A stretch of 64,000 nucleotides of DNA from Roseibacillus sp. Lineage in GTDB: Bacteria > Verrucomicrobiota > Verrucomicrobiia > Verrucomicrobiales > Akkermansiaceae. Location: assembly GCA_028821775.1 (NCBI GenBank), contig JAPKFB010000012.1:18858-82857 (forward strand). The letters are read 5' to 3'. A model generated the notes under the pieces. The model saw only the letters and a program-made list of their open reading frames with translations. It searched no databases and was not told the origin of the DNA. A program made the position numbers and the translations under genes. Below are positions 17,109 through 25,957 of this stretch, one piece after another (the stretch's first letter is position 1; each line of letters starts with the position of its first letter).

Positions 17109-18545
17109 ATGTGCCGTCTCCTCTTCATTGTCCTCGTCACCTGCGGCCCTCTTTTCGCGGCTCCCAAGCCCAACTTCATTCTCATCTTTGCCGACGATCA
17201 GGGCTACGAGGACATCGGGTGTTATGGCTCGCCGATGATCAAGACGCCGAATCTAGATCGCCTCGCAAAGGAAGGGATGCGCTTTACCGATTTCTATGCC
17301 CAGCCAATCTGTGGTCCGTCGCGGGCGGCTCTCATGACCGGTTGTTATCCACTGCGCGTGGCGGAGCGAGCAAATCTGAAGAACATCCATCCCCATCTGC
17401 ATTCGAAGGAGATCACGCTGGCCGAGGTGCTCAAGACGCAGGGCTACGCCACGGGTTGTTTTGGGAAGTGGGACCTTGGCAAACACTCGCAACGCGACTT
17501 CCACCGCGATCTCCAGCCGAACGACCAGGGCTTTGACTCCTTCTTTGGCACCCCCACGAGCAACGATGGTTTTGTTGATCTCTACCGCAACAGGGAGCGG
17601 ATCGAAGAGAAGGCGCCGATGGCAACCCTGACCAAGGTTTACACCGATGAGGCGATTAAATTCATCCGTCAGCACAAAGAAGGGCCGTTTTTTGTCTACC
17701 TGCCGCACACCATGCCCCACACCCGGCTCGCTGCTTCGAAGCAATTTGCGGGCAAGTCGCCACGCGGACTCTATGGCGACGTGATCGAGGAAATCGATTT
17801 CAGTGTGGGACGGATTGTGGAGGCAGTGAAGGCGCTCAAGCTCGAAGAGAAGACCTACCTCTTTTACACCAGCGACAACGGCCCCTGGTTGGTCAAGAAC
17901 AAGGGATTCGTGGACGGAGACCAGGCTCCACATCACGGCGGATCGGCGGGCCCCTTGCGGAGTGGGAAGGTTTCGACTTGGGAGGGCGGAGTGCGCGTCC
18001 CAGCCATCGCGTGGGCGCCGGGGCGAGTGCCGGCGGGGAGCGTTTGCTCCAAGCTGGCGACCACCATGGACTTGCTGCCCACTTTTGCGAAACTGGCGGG
18101 AGCAAAAATTCCGGAGGATCGCGTGATCGATGGGGAAGACATCTCCCATCTCTTCGAGGGGAAATTCGATCGAGCCGATCCGGAGAAGGCCTATTTCTAC
18201 TACTTCCTCACCCACCTGCAGGGAGTGCGGCAGGGGAATTGGAAGCTCGTTCTGGCTCGCCCGGAGAATCCCCGGTGGCTCGGACCACACGCCAAGAACC
18301 GGCATATTCACCCGCGGGACGATGGGGCGATCGAGGAGGCGCAGCTCTTTGATTTGGAGCGCGACCTCGGAGAAGGGAACAATGTTGCCAAGCAGCATCC
18401 CGGGGTTGTGAAAAAGCTGCGCGCGTTGGCCGAGTCGGCGCGGAAGGACATCGGAGATCACAATCGAGTCGGGAAGAACATGCGCTTCTTTGATCCTCAG
18501 GAGAAGCGGCCGGAAGTGCCGAACACTCCTTGGGTGAAGCGCTGA
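17109..18545 (+). CDS. Sulfatase (formylglycine-dependent, S1 family), second copy
   Basis: This 478-residue enzyme has a signal peptide of about 18 residues. The metal site is FILIFADDQGYEDIG, the modification motif is CGPSR with Cys68, and CFGKWDLGKH replaces the more usual GKWHLG. It is a paralogue of the upstream sulfatase but clearly different in its C-terminal half, so the pair probably acts on different positions of the same glycan (inference). It ends 65 bp before the convergent YdcF-like gene; no obvious terminator hairpin was found in that gap. Confidence 0.95.
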   Translation: MCRLLFIVLVTCGPLFAAPKPNFILIFADDQGYEDIGCYGSPMIKTPNLDRLAKEGMRFTDFYAQPICGPSRAALMTGCYPLRVAERANLKNIHPHLHSKEITLAEVLKTQGYATGCFGKWDLGKHSQRDFHRDLQPNDQGFDSFFGTPTSNDGFVDLYRNRERIEEKAPMATLTKVYTDEAIKFIRQHKEGPFFVYLPHTMPHTRLAASKQFAGKSPRGLYGDVIEEIDFSVGRIVEAVKALKLEEKTYLFYTSDNGPWLVKNKGFVDGDQAPHHGGSAGPLRSGKVSTWEGGVRVPAIAWAPGRVPAGSVCSKLATTMDLLPTFAKLAGAKIPEDRVIDGEDISHLFEGKFDRADPEKAYFYYFLTHLQGVRQGNWKLVLARPENPRWLGPHAKNRHIHPRDDGAIEEAQLFDLERDLGEGNNVAKQHPGVVKKLRALAESARKDIGDHNRVGKNMRFFDPQEKRPEVPNTPWVKR

Positions 18546-18610
18546 ACGGTTGCCTGCGGTTCTTGCCCCTCCCCTGAACTGCGATCCCCATGAAACCCTG
18601 CCGGGATCCC

Positions 18611-19312
18611 CTACCGCCCGAAGAGCAGGAACACGTGGTAGAGGTAGAGCTCACGCATCACAAATTGCCGGCGGGATTTGGAGGACTCATAGCGGGAAGT
18701 CTCGGTACCTGATTGATAGGCATCGATTCCCCGGCGCTGCGCGACGAGAACGCCGCGCTTCAGGTGCCAAGGGTCACTGACAATGAGAGCAGTGCGGAAG
18801 CCCTCCGCATCGAGAAGTTTCTTGGCTTCGGTGAGGTTCTCCATTGTGGTCTGTGATTTCGTCTCGAGGAAGAGAGCCTCGGCTGGGATTCCTCGCTCGA
18901 GACAATAGGTGCGCGCAACTTGAGATTCTGAGAAGGAGGCGCCTTCCCCGTAGCCGCCGGTCAGGACGAGGGCTTTGACGCGACCTTCCTGGTAGAGCTT
19001 GATGGCGTGATTGATTCGCTCCTCGAAGACGGGAGAGGGTTTATTGTGCCAAGCCGCAGTGCCCAGAATGATGGCGCAGTCCGCGCTCCGTCCGTCGTCG
19101 CGAAACCCGTAGCGATTGATGGAGACAATCTGCCAAGTGGTGTAGAAGAAGGCCGTGAGAATCACCCCCAGGAGGATCCTGGACAGGCGGCCTTTCCAAC
19201 GCGGCTTGGATCTCGAAGCAGGAGCCTGAGCCGGTTCGACTATCGAATCCGGGGGTTGAGTCTGATCTTCGTCATGCGCCTCCGGATCGCTGGTTCCCTC
19301 AGTCTCCATCAT
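18611..19312 (-). CDS. YdcF/SanA-like DUF218 membrane protein
   Basis: This 233-residue protein has an acidic, Pro-rich cytoplasmic N-terminus, one membrane helix at about 43-63, and a DUF218 domain (about 80-225). Visible family motifs are AIILGTAAW, LVLTGGYGEG, and SQTTMENLTEAKKLL then VSDPWHLKR. Related proteins (SanA, YdcF, ElyC) are inner-membrane proteins connected with envelope integrity and possibly with lipid-carrier sugars. The start has two adjacent ATG codons. It runs convergent to the second sulfatase and 130 bp after polA on the same strand. Confidence 0.82.
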   Translation of the reverse strand: MMETEGTSDPEAHDEDQTQPPDSIVEPAQAPASRSKPRWKGRLSRILLGVILTAFFYTTWQIVSINRYGFRDDGRSADCAIILGTAAWHNKPSPVFEERINHAIKLYQEGRVKALVLTGGYGEGASFSESQVARTYCLERGIPAEALFLETKSQTTMENLTEAKKLLDAEGFRTALIVSDPWHLKRGVLVAQRRGIDAYQSGTETSRYESSKSRRQFVMRELYLYHVFLLFGR

Positions 19313-19442
19313 TCCACGGGGTTACTCTAGCGCAGGATCGGGGAATGGCGAGGATTCAGTGGGCCGTTCGAAGCACGGTCGCCGGCCGCTCGAAGCAGGG
19401 TTTCTTGCAATCGCTCCGATGGGAATCCTCAACTCCTTTCCA

Positions 19443-22232
19443 TCAGTGCGCCTCCAGCCAGTTCGCTCCGATCCCTGTATCGACGCGGATCGGAACTCCG
19501 TTCGGGAGGGGCAAGGCGAACTGCATGGCTTCCACGATCTTGGGGACAAGCTCCTCGCGTTCGCTCTCGTACAGATCGAAGACAAGTTCGTCGTGCACCT
19601 GCAGGAGCATCCGGCTCTGGAATCCGCCGCCGGTGAGAATCTCCTGCACGCGAATCATGGCGAGTTTGATCATGTCTGCCGCGCTCCCTTGGATGGGGGT
19701 GTTGATGGCAGCTCGTTCGGCATTGCCACGCACGGTTGCATTGGCGGAGTTGATGTCACGCAAGAAGCGCCGGCGGCCGGTGAGGGTTTGCACATAGCCG
19801 TTCTCCTTGGTGCTTGCGATGGTGGCATCCATGAACCGTTTCACCTCTGGATATTGCTCGAAATAGGTATCGATGATTTCGCCCGCATCCCGGCGCGGGA
19901 TGCCGAGCCGCTGTCCGAGTCCGAAGGCGGAAATCCCGTAGATGATTCCGAAGTTCACCATCTTGGCCGCGCTGCGCATGGCGGGTTTCACTTCCTCGAG
20001 AGCCACCTGGTTCACCTTGGCGGCAGTGGCGGTGTGAATATCGAGATCCTTCTCGAAGGCGTCGAGCATTCCGGCGTCGCCGGCCATCGCGGCCATGATC
20101 CGCAATTCGATTTGAGAGTAGTCCGCGGAAAGGAGAGTAATGCCCTCGCCGCGGGGAACAAAAGCAGTGCGAATGCCACGACCCAGCTCGGTGCGCACCG
20201 GGATGTTCTGGAGGTTGGGATCGCTGGAGGCGAGGCGGCCGGTGGCGGTCACGAGTTGGTGAAACTGGGTGTGGACGCGGCCATCCTTCTTGGCCACCCA
20301 ATCGGGAAGCCGATCGATGTAGGTCGATTTGAGCTTGGCCGCTTCGCGATAGGCCAGCACATCGGCCACGAAGGGATGCTTGACTGCGAGGGCGGAGAGG
20401 GTCTGCTCGTCGGTCTTGTATTGGCCGGTCGCGGTTGTGCGCGGTTTCTCGACCAGCTTCATTTCGTCGAAGAGAATTTCACCGAGTTGTTTGGGTGAGT
20501 TCAGATTGAAGTCGTGCCCGGCCTGCTCGATCAGCGTTTTGGAGAGGGCATCGATGCGTGTCTGCATATCTTGGCCGCAGTCCGCGAGGACCTTCAAGTC
20601 GAGGGCGATTCCTTCGTCTTCCATCGCGACGAGGACCGGAAGGACGGGAGCCTCAATGTCGTAAAAGACGCTGTGTTGGCCTTTTTCTTCGAGCTTGGGG
20701 CGCAGGTTTTCGGATAGTTGCAGCGTGACATCCGCGTCTTCGGCCGCGTATTGAGCAAGCTTCTTCACCGGGATGGCGGCGATGTCGATGACCTCGTCCT
20801 CCTCGAAGAGATTGCCCTGCGTCTCTCCGGAATGCTTGGCGGAGGGGTCGCCCCCGGTGAGTTCGCTGAGCTTGATTGGGGTGTAGGCCAGGAGAGACTC
20901 CGAGAGGTAGTCCATGGTGTGCCGCTGGTCCGGCGAGAGGAGGGTGTGGGCGAGGAGGGTGTCGAAGAACGGACCGGTGACTTCAAGGCTATGATTGAGG
21001 AGAACAGCGAGATCGTACTTCAGGTTGTGACCGATCTTCTCGGCGGATCCCGTGAGCGCGGGCCGGAAGACCCCCAGGGTCTCGGCATCCGGGATGGTAG
21101 CGTAGTGGGCTTCGCCCGCTTTCCAGGAGAAAGCGATCCCGAGGAGTTTTGCGCTGAAGCGATCGAGCGAGGTGGTCTCGATATCGAAGCAAAAGCGTTC
21201 CTCGCTCTCTAACAGTTTCGCCAGCTTCTTGCGCTTGAGGTCGTTGTCGGCGAGCTGGTACTTGGGTTTGAGGTCCTTGATGGTCTTGAGATTGGCGGCG
21301 AGCACCTCGTCCCCTTGTTCGTCGACCACCTTGCTTGTCTGCCCGCGTCCCGAAGTGAACTCCTTGCCGAAGAGTCGTTTGCCAAGAGCATTGAATTCGA
21401 ACTCGGTGAAGAGGGACTTCACGGCGTCATCGTCGCGTTGCTGCAAAGCAAAGTCGGCGATGGCCTGTTCGACGGGGACATCGAGCATGATGGTGGCGAG
21501 CTTCTTGGAAAGCCGGGCCTGTTCTGCGTGTTCGATGACCCGCTCCTTGAGCTTCCCCTTGAGGGAATCGGTATTCTCGAGGAGGTTTTCGACCGAGCCC
21601 CATTCCGAGACCAGCTTCTTGGCGGTCTTTTCCCCCACGCCCGGGACGCCCGGAATGTTGTCCGACTTGTCTCCCATCAGGCCGAGGATATCGATCACTT
21701 GTTCGGCCCGATCGATTTTCCAAAGTTCGCGCAGGGCGGGGAGGTCGACAATCTCGTGATCGTTGCCGCGGCGTCCCGGTTTCCACATCACGCTGGTTTC
21801 GGAGATGAGCTGTCCAAAATCCTTGTCGGGAGTGACCATGAACGTTTCGATTTCGCCTTCCGCGTCGGCGCGGTGGGCGAGAGTCCCGATGATGTCGTCC
21901 GCCTCGAAGCCATCGATTTCGAGCACGGGGATCCGAAAGGCCTGGCAGAGCCGCTTGAGAGTGGGGAGCGCGATGGCGAGATCCTCCGGCATTTCTTCGC
22001 GGTTGGCCTTGTACTCGGGGTAGAGTTTGTGGCGCGGGGTGGGGGCTCTCGTATCGAAGGCTACCGCAAGATGGGTAGGCTTCTCCTTATCGAGAATAGT
22101 GAGGAGGGTGTTTGTAAAGCCGAGTACCGCCGAGGAATTTACTCCTTGGGAGGTGAAAATGGGATTGCGGATGAGCGCAAAATGAGCCCGGTAGGCGAGT
22201 GCCATTCCGTCGAGGAGAAAGAGCCGCTTCAT
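19443..22232 (-). CDS. polA: DNA polymerase I
   Basis: This 929-residue repair and replication enzyme has all three domains. The 5'-3' exonuclease/flap domain covers about residues 1-290. The 3'-5' proofreading domain is about 330-520, with DIETT near residue 349, so the proofreading Asp and Glu are kept. The polymerase domain is about 560-929, with motif A LSADYSQIELR near 699 and motif C QVHDELVFD near 877. Length is normal for the family. It starts with ATG at 22232 and stands alone; the divergent gene begins 100 bp away. Confidence 0.97.
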   Translation of the reverse strand: MKRLFLLDGMALAYRAHFALIRNPIFTSQGVNSSAVLGFTNTLLTILDKEKPTHLAVAFDTRAPTPRHKLYPEYKANREEMPEDLAIALPTLKRLCQAFRIPVLEIDGFEADDIIGTLAHRADAEGEIETFMVTPDKDFGQLISETSVMWKPGRRGNDHEIVDLPALRELWKIDRAEQVIDILGLMGDKSDNIPGVPGVGEKTAKKLVSEWGSVENLLENTDSLKGKLKERVIEHAEQARLSKKLATIMLDVPVEQAIADFALQQRDDDAVKSLFTEFEFNALGKRLFGKEFTSGRGQTSKVVDEQGDEVLAANLKTIKDLKPKYQLADNDLKRKKLAKLLESEERFCFDIETTSLDRFSAKLLGIAFSWKAGEAHYATIPDAETLGVFRPALTGSAEKIGHNLKYDLAVLLNHSLEVTGPFFDTLLAHTLLSPDQRHTMDYLSESLLAYTPIKLSELTGGDPSAKHSGETQGNLFEEDEVIDIAAIPVKKLAQYAAEDADVTLQLSENLRPKLEEKGQHSVFYDIEAPVLPVLVAMEDEGIALDLKVLADCGQDMQTRIDALSKTLIEQAGHDFNLNSPKQLGEILFDEMKLVEKPRTTATGQYKTDEQTLSALAVKHPFVADVLAYREAAKLKSTYIDRLPDWVAKKDGRVHTQFHQLVTATGRLASSDPNLQNIPVRTELGRGIRTAFVPRGEGITLLSADYSQIELRIMAAMAGDAGMLDAFEKDLDIHTATAAKVNQVALEEVKPAMRSAAKMVNFGIIYGISAFGLGQRLGIPRRDAGEIIDTYFEQYPEVKRFMDATIASTKENGYVQTLTGRRRFLRDINSANATVRGNAERAAINTPIQGSAADMIKLAMIRVQEILTGGGFQSRMLLQVHDELVFDLYESEREELVPKIVEAMQFALPLPNGVPIRVDTGIGANWLEAH

Positions 22233-22280
22233 TCCTAAGAATTCCGGGCTTGGATCGTCAGGTCAACGGTTTCCCCAGAT

Positions 22281-22309
22281 TTGACAAAACGCCCGCTTGC
22301 CACGGGTAT
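22281..22309 (+). promoter_or_regulatory. Possible promoter of the Pro-rich exported protein gene
   Basis: A consensus -35 hexamer TTGACA lies at 22281-22286 in the 100-bp gap between divergent polA and the gene at 22333. A weak -10-like stretch (GGTATC/TATCTT) follows 18 to 20 bases later. The spacing is long, so only the -35 part is convincing. Confidence 0.3.
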
Positions 22310-22332
22310 CTTTAGCGACAATCTTCACATCT

Positions 22333-23187
22333 ATGAAACACATCATCTGGGCCATCGCGATCATCCTCTGTTTCTTCTTGGGGCGGGTCATGTATTCCCC
22401 GCTTGGGCCGGCCCTGCTCGCGCAGCCAGCCAATATCGGCTCGGGAAATGAGCGGCCCACGGTGGTTTTTGGCAGTGGCTCAAGTGAGCTCAGGATTACG
22501 ATCGACCTGACTTCGGTCAGTGATCGGGAAATGCCCACGACGGTCGAGCTGAAAAAGCCGGCCTTGGTCGCGGCCTCGGATGGCAGTGCGGAGACTCCTC
22601 TTGAGAGTGGAACTACCGTCACGGTGAGGAAAAGGAACGGGCTCAATCTGGAAATCTCTGCTGGGGGCCCTCTCAGGGGATTGGTGAGGATCGAGGATAC
22701 CGATTTCACCGAGCGGGTGGTCGAGTATCGCGGCCGCCGGCACTTTGGAACGGCCCTCGCGGGAATTCCAAGTCCGGCTCCCGCGCCACCTTCGCCCACT
22801 CCCACTCCGACTCCCACTCCCACTCCCACTCCGCCGCCGCCGGCTGTGGTGAGTAACCCCACGCCAACGCCCACCCCGCCGGAGCCAGCTCCTGCGCCCG
22901 AGCCCGAGCCCGAGCCCGAGCCCGCTGCACTGAACGAGGAGCAGATCGTGGCTGCCATGAAAGCCAGCGTGTCTGGGGGCGTGATCAAGGAGTTTACCGC
23001 CGAGCAAGTGCAGGCTTGGAAGATCGGGGATGAAGAGATCGTGGATGGAGAGACCTACCAAACGGGGCTCGCGGCTTACAAGGCCGAGACCATCTTCGGC
23101 CCCAAGACCGTGCAAGCCAAAGCGCTCATTAAGGGGGGCAAAGTGGTCAAGTGGATCTACGCCAAGACCGGGATGGAAATCCGCTAG
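22333..23187 (+). CDS. Exported or membrane-anchored protein with Pro/Thr/Glu linker, unknown function
   Basis: This 284-residue protein has an N-terminal hydrophobic helix or signal peptide (MKHIIWAIAIILCFFLG). It then has a beta-like domain up to about residue 145, a low-complexity linker of Pro-Thr and Pro-Glu dipeptides (about 150-197), and a C-terminal domain that starts ALNEEQIVAAMK and ends GGKVVKWIYAKTGMEIR. I chose the ATG at 22333 because it gives a clean signal sequence; a longer frame starts at 22297. The C-terminal part resembles small domains that follow Pro-rich spacers in envelope proteins, but I do not recognise the family. Confidence 0.75.
   Translation: MKHIIWAIAIILCFFLGRVMYSPLGPALLAQPANIGSGNERPTVVFGSGSSELRITIDLTSVSDREMPTTVELKKPALVAASDGSAETPLESGTTVTVRKRNGLNLEISAGGPLRGLVRIEDTDFTERVVEYRGRRHFGTALAGIPSPAPAPPSPTPTPTPTPTPTPPPPAVVSNPTPTPTPPEPAPAPEPEPEPEPAALNEEQIVAAMKASVSGGVIKEFTAEQVQAWKIGDEEIVDGETYQTGLAAYKAETIFGPKTVQAKALIKGGKVVKWIYAKTGMEIR
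22793..22926 (+). repeat. Low-complexity Pro-Thr and Pro-Glu codon repeats
   Basis: Tandem six-base units (CCCACT/CCGACT and CCCGAG) encode runs of PT and PE dipeptides inside the gene at 22333. They form a flexible spacer likely to cross the peptidoglycan, and may vary in copy number. Confidence 0.8.
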
Positions 23188-23267
23188 GGCGGAGTTCCCT
23201 CTCGAGCACAGGGCTCGTCAGACTGGATCGAGAGAAGGCAGGGTCCGTCTGGTCTCTCCCCTGGGCG

Positions 23268-24743
23268 CTAGCCAACGAATCTCCGCCTCAAGTGCGAGAG
23301 GTAATATTCGGGATTGGTCCGCTCCCCGGTCGCGGACTCCATGAGTTCCTGGGGAAATAGGGTTGAGCCGGCAGCGTGCACGTGTTCCTGCATCCACTGG
23401 AGAATGGGAGCGTAGTTTGCCTGTTCACAGGCGGAAGCGATGGCCTCGTCTTCGGTGGCTTTGGCGTAGAGCTGCGCCGCGTTGAGATTGCCGATGCTGT
23501 AAGTGGAGAAGTAACCGAGGCCGCCCATCGACCAGTGAATGTCCTGCAGGCAGCCATGGGCGTCGTCCGGGGGGCGAAAACCAAAGAGGGACTCGAATTC
23601 GGAATCCCAGGCTTCGGGAACGTCGGCGACTTCGAGTTCACGATTGAGGAGGCGGCGTTCAAGGGAAAAGCGCATGAGAATGTGCAGGTCGTAGGTTGCT
23701 TCGTCCGCTTCGACCCGGATACAGGAATATTCGGCGCGATTCACGCCCCCCAAAAAATCATCGAGAGAGAGCGTTCGCAGGTTGGGAAAGATCTCCGCAG
23801 CGCGCGGGAGCCACTTCTCCCAGAATGGCCGGGCACGGCCCACGTGGTTCTCCCAGAGACGGGATTGCGACTCGTGTATGCCGAGGGAGACTGCGGAGCC
23901 GGAGGGCAGGCCGTGCTCCGCCTCGGGCAGGCCCTGGTCGTAGAGTCCATGTCCTGCTTCGTGCATGACGCCAAAGAGTGAAGAGAGGAAGTCGCGCTCC
24001 AGGTAACGGGTGGTGAGCCGGGTGTCGCGCGGACCGAGATGAGTGCAGAATGGATGGGCGACGGTGTCGATACGCCCTGCCTTGAAGTCGAAGCCCAGAC
24101 TCTCGGCAATTTCGCGATTCAGCGTTTTCTGATCTTCGATCGGGTAGTCGGCATCGAGGAGATCCGCAGGGACCGCCTTGGAGTTTTCCACGGCCTGCTG
24201 GGCGAGTTCGGCCCCTGTTTCCCGAAAGCGATCAAAGAGGGCGGCCACTTCGGCGGTGCTGGCGCCACGCTCATACTCACCAAGAAGCGCGTCGTAGGGC
24301 TCCTCCTGGTATCCCCAAAGCGCAGCTTTTTCGCGAGCGATTTCCAGCAGATCGGTCAAAGCGGGGGCGAAGATCGAGAACTCGGACTTTTCGCGCGCCA
24401 TGCTCCAGGCCGCCTTCCCTCGGGAGGATGTTTCGGTCGCCCGTTCGACGAGTTCGGTGGGCAGCTTGGTGGCGCGGTCGAAGTGATGACGAAATTCCCG
24501 CAGGTTGGCCGACTGCACAGGGTCGCCATTGAGATCTCCTTCGGCGGACTCGAGGGCCGCCTGCCATTGTTCGGAGGTAGCCAGTTCGTGAGATTTTCCG
24601 GCCAAGTAGGCAAGTTGCTGAGCCCGATAGGGGACTGCCGCGGGGGGGAGTTGGGTTTCCTGATCCCAGCTCAGGGCTGAGGCGGTGGTTCCGATCAAGG
24701 CCTGCTCCCGGGCCAGTTTGCAGAGAGATTGATACGCGCTCAC
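23268..24743 (-). CDS. Carboxypeptidase Taq (M32 metallopeptidase)
   Basis: This cytoplasmic zinc carboxypeptidase of family M32 has about 491 residues and removes C-terminal amino acids from peptides. The HExxH zinc motif is seen as HEAGH in GVMHEAGHGLYDQGLPE. Other M32 signatures are LSWDQETQLP near the N-terminus, HPFCTHLGPRDTRLTTRY, and a GIHESQSRLWEN helix. I place the start at the GTG at 24743 because SAYQSLCKLAREQ then aligns with the usual M32 N-terminus and gives the usual length. A TTG start at 24809 would add 22 residues. It is convergent with the gene at 22333, 80 bp apart. Confidence 0.93.
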   Translation of the reverse strand: MSAYQSLCKLAREQALIGTTASALSWDQETQLPPAAVPYRAQQLAYLAGKSHELATSEQWQAALESAEGDLNGDPVQSANLREFRHHFDRATKLPTELVERATETSSRGKAAWSMAREKSEFSIFAPALTDLLEIAREKAALWGYQEEPYDALLGEYERGASTAEVAALFDRFRETGAELAQQAVENSKAVPADLLDADYPIEDQKTLNREIAESLGFDFKAGRIDTVAHPFCTHLGPRDTRLTTRYLERDFLSSLFGVMHEAGHGLYDQGLPEAEHGLPSGSAVSLGIHESQSRLWENHVGRARPFWEKWLPRAAEIFPNLRTLSLDDFLGGVNRAEYSCIRVEADEATYDLHILMRFSLERRLLNRELEVADVPEAWDSEFESLFGFRPPDDAHGCLQDIHWSMGGLGYFSTYSIGNLNAAQLYAKATEDEAIASACEQANYAPILQWMQEHVHAAGSTLFPQELMESATGERTNPEYYLSHLRRRFVG

Positions 24744-24892
24744 CGCGTAGCGCTTAGCGGGGCGGAGTTCCTCTCGCAAGGCAAAGGGCCAGAGAGAGTT
24801 GTAATACAAATTTGGCTGGCGGAACTAAGAAAGCGACCTTGGCGTGCGTTGAAGGGTTGAAGATGCCCCCATGGGCGATATCTAGGAAAGCG

Positions 24893-25957
24893 ATGAGCAT
24901 CGTCAGCAGTAACACCACCCTCGATGTGGAGTTGGCCCTGAAGCGCCAGCGTCGCGTCGCAACCGCGACCAGCTTGATCATTTCCATCCTGATGGTCATT
25001 CTCGTTGGGGTCCTGCTCGCCCTCGTTCTGCTCCCGGTGCTCAGGCTCAATTCTGATCCGATCGTGGCCTACTCTGCGGAACGGCCAGATGAAGAAGTGG
25101 TTGATCGGCCCGAGATCACGCCCCAGGTGCAGCGCAAGCCTTCTGCTCCGAGTTCTTCGATGGCCAAGGTGATTGCGACCATGATTCCCTCGCCCATCGC
25201 GGTGCCGGTTCCCGAAGTCGATGTTCCGGATCCTTCCCTCAACTTTGGCGATGGTGATGACTTTGGAGAAGGGTGGGGCAGCGGTAATGGCTTTGGATCA
25301 GGAAACGGCGGCACGACCTTCTTTGGTCAATCGGTGAAGGCGGAGCGCATCGCGTATGTCATCGACTACTCGGCCTCCATGCGGGGTCAGGGGCGCGAAG
25401 AGTTGATGCGCAAGGAACTCACCGAGTCCGTGATGCAGATCGCGATGAAGACGAACTATGCCCTCATCTTTTTTGCCGGTCCGGCGTGGGTCGCGGGGGA
25501 TGATGTGGACTGGAACAAGCAGGGCGCGATTGTCAGCGGAAAGGGTGGAAAGAAATTCAATTGGAAGTCGAAAGGGAAAGCCAACGACTGGGAGCACAGC
25601 GGGAAGAAGGAGCCCGTGGATTGGCTGGGGGCTACCAAGGGGCAGGTCTCCAAGTCACGGAAGATCATTCAGAGCACGCGCCTGGTGTGGGGAACCCGTT
25701 GGGACAACCCCTTGGAGATGGCGCTCAATATGGATCCCCCTCCGCAGGTCATCTACTTCATGACCGACGGGGCAGCCAGCGGCTCCGACAAGTGGGCGCG
25801 CAGTGTGGGTGCGAAGGCCAAGAGCAGGGGAATCAAGATCAACTGTATCGCCATGATGGAGCCCAAGGCTCACAAGGACATGGATGATCTCGCCAAGCGC
25901 ACTGGGGGGCAATTCACCATCGTGCTGAAGGGCGGGAAGCGGAAGAAGGTGCGTTAG
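24893..25957 (+). CDS. VWA-domain membrane protein
   Basis: This 354-residue protein has a cytoplasmic tail, one membrane helix (about residues 24-50, SLIISILMVILVGVLLALVL), a Pro/Ser and Gly-rich spacer (about 60-150), and a von Willebrand factor A-like domain. The domain opens with VIDYSASM, a MIDAS-like DxSxS motif, and later has FMTDGAASGSDKWARS. Such proteins are often membrane-bound adhesion or sensing modules; the role here is unknown. I chose the ATG at 24893, which has a nearby AGGAAAG ribosome-binding site, over a TTG at 24812. The stop overlaps the stop of convergent ptsI by a few bases, so transcription of the two genes collides without a terminator between them. Confidence 0.82.
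   Translation: MSIVSSNTTLDVELALKRQRRVATATSLIISILMVILVGVLLALVLLPVLRLNSDPIVAYSAERPDEEVVDRPEITPQVQRKPSAPSSSMAKVIATMIPSPIAVPVPEVDVPDPSLNFGDGDDFGEGWGSGNGFGSGNGGTTFFGQSVKAERIAYVIDYSASMRGQGREELMRKELTESVMQIAMKTNYALIFFAGPAWVAGDDVDWNKQGAIVSGKGGKKFNWKSKGKANDWEHSGKKEPVDWLGATKGQVSKSRKIIQSTRLVWGTRWDNPLEMALNMDPPPQVIYFMTDGAASGSDKWARSVGAKAKSRGIKINCIAMMEPKAHKDMDDLAKRTGGQFTIVLKGGKRKKVR

Noticed and set aside
22793..22926. Tandem repeats as a possible mobile or CRISPR-like element
   Set aside because: They are in-frame Pro-Thr and Pro-Glu codons within a coding region, a simple linker.
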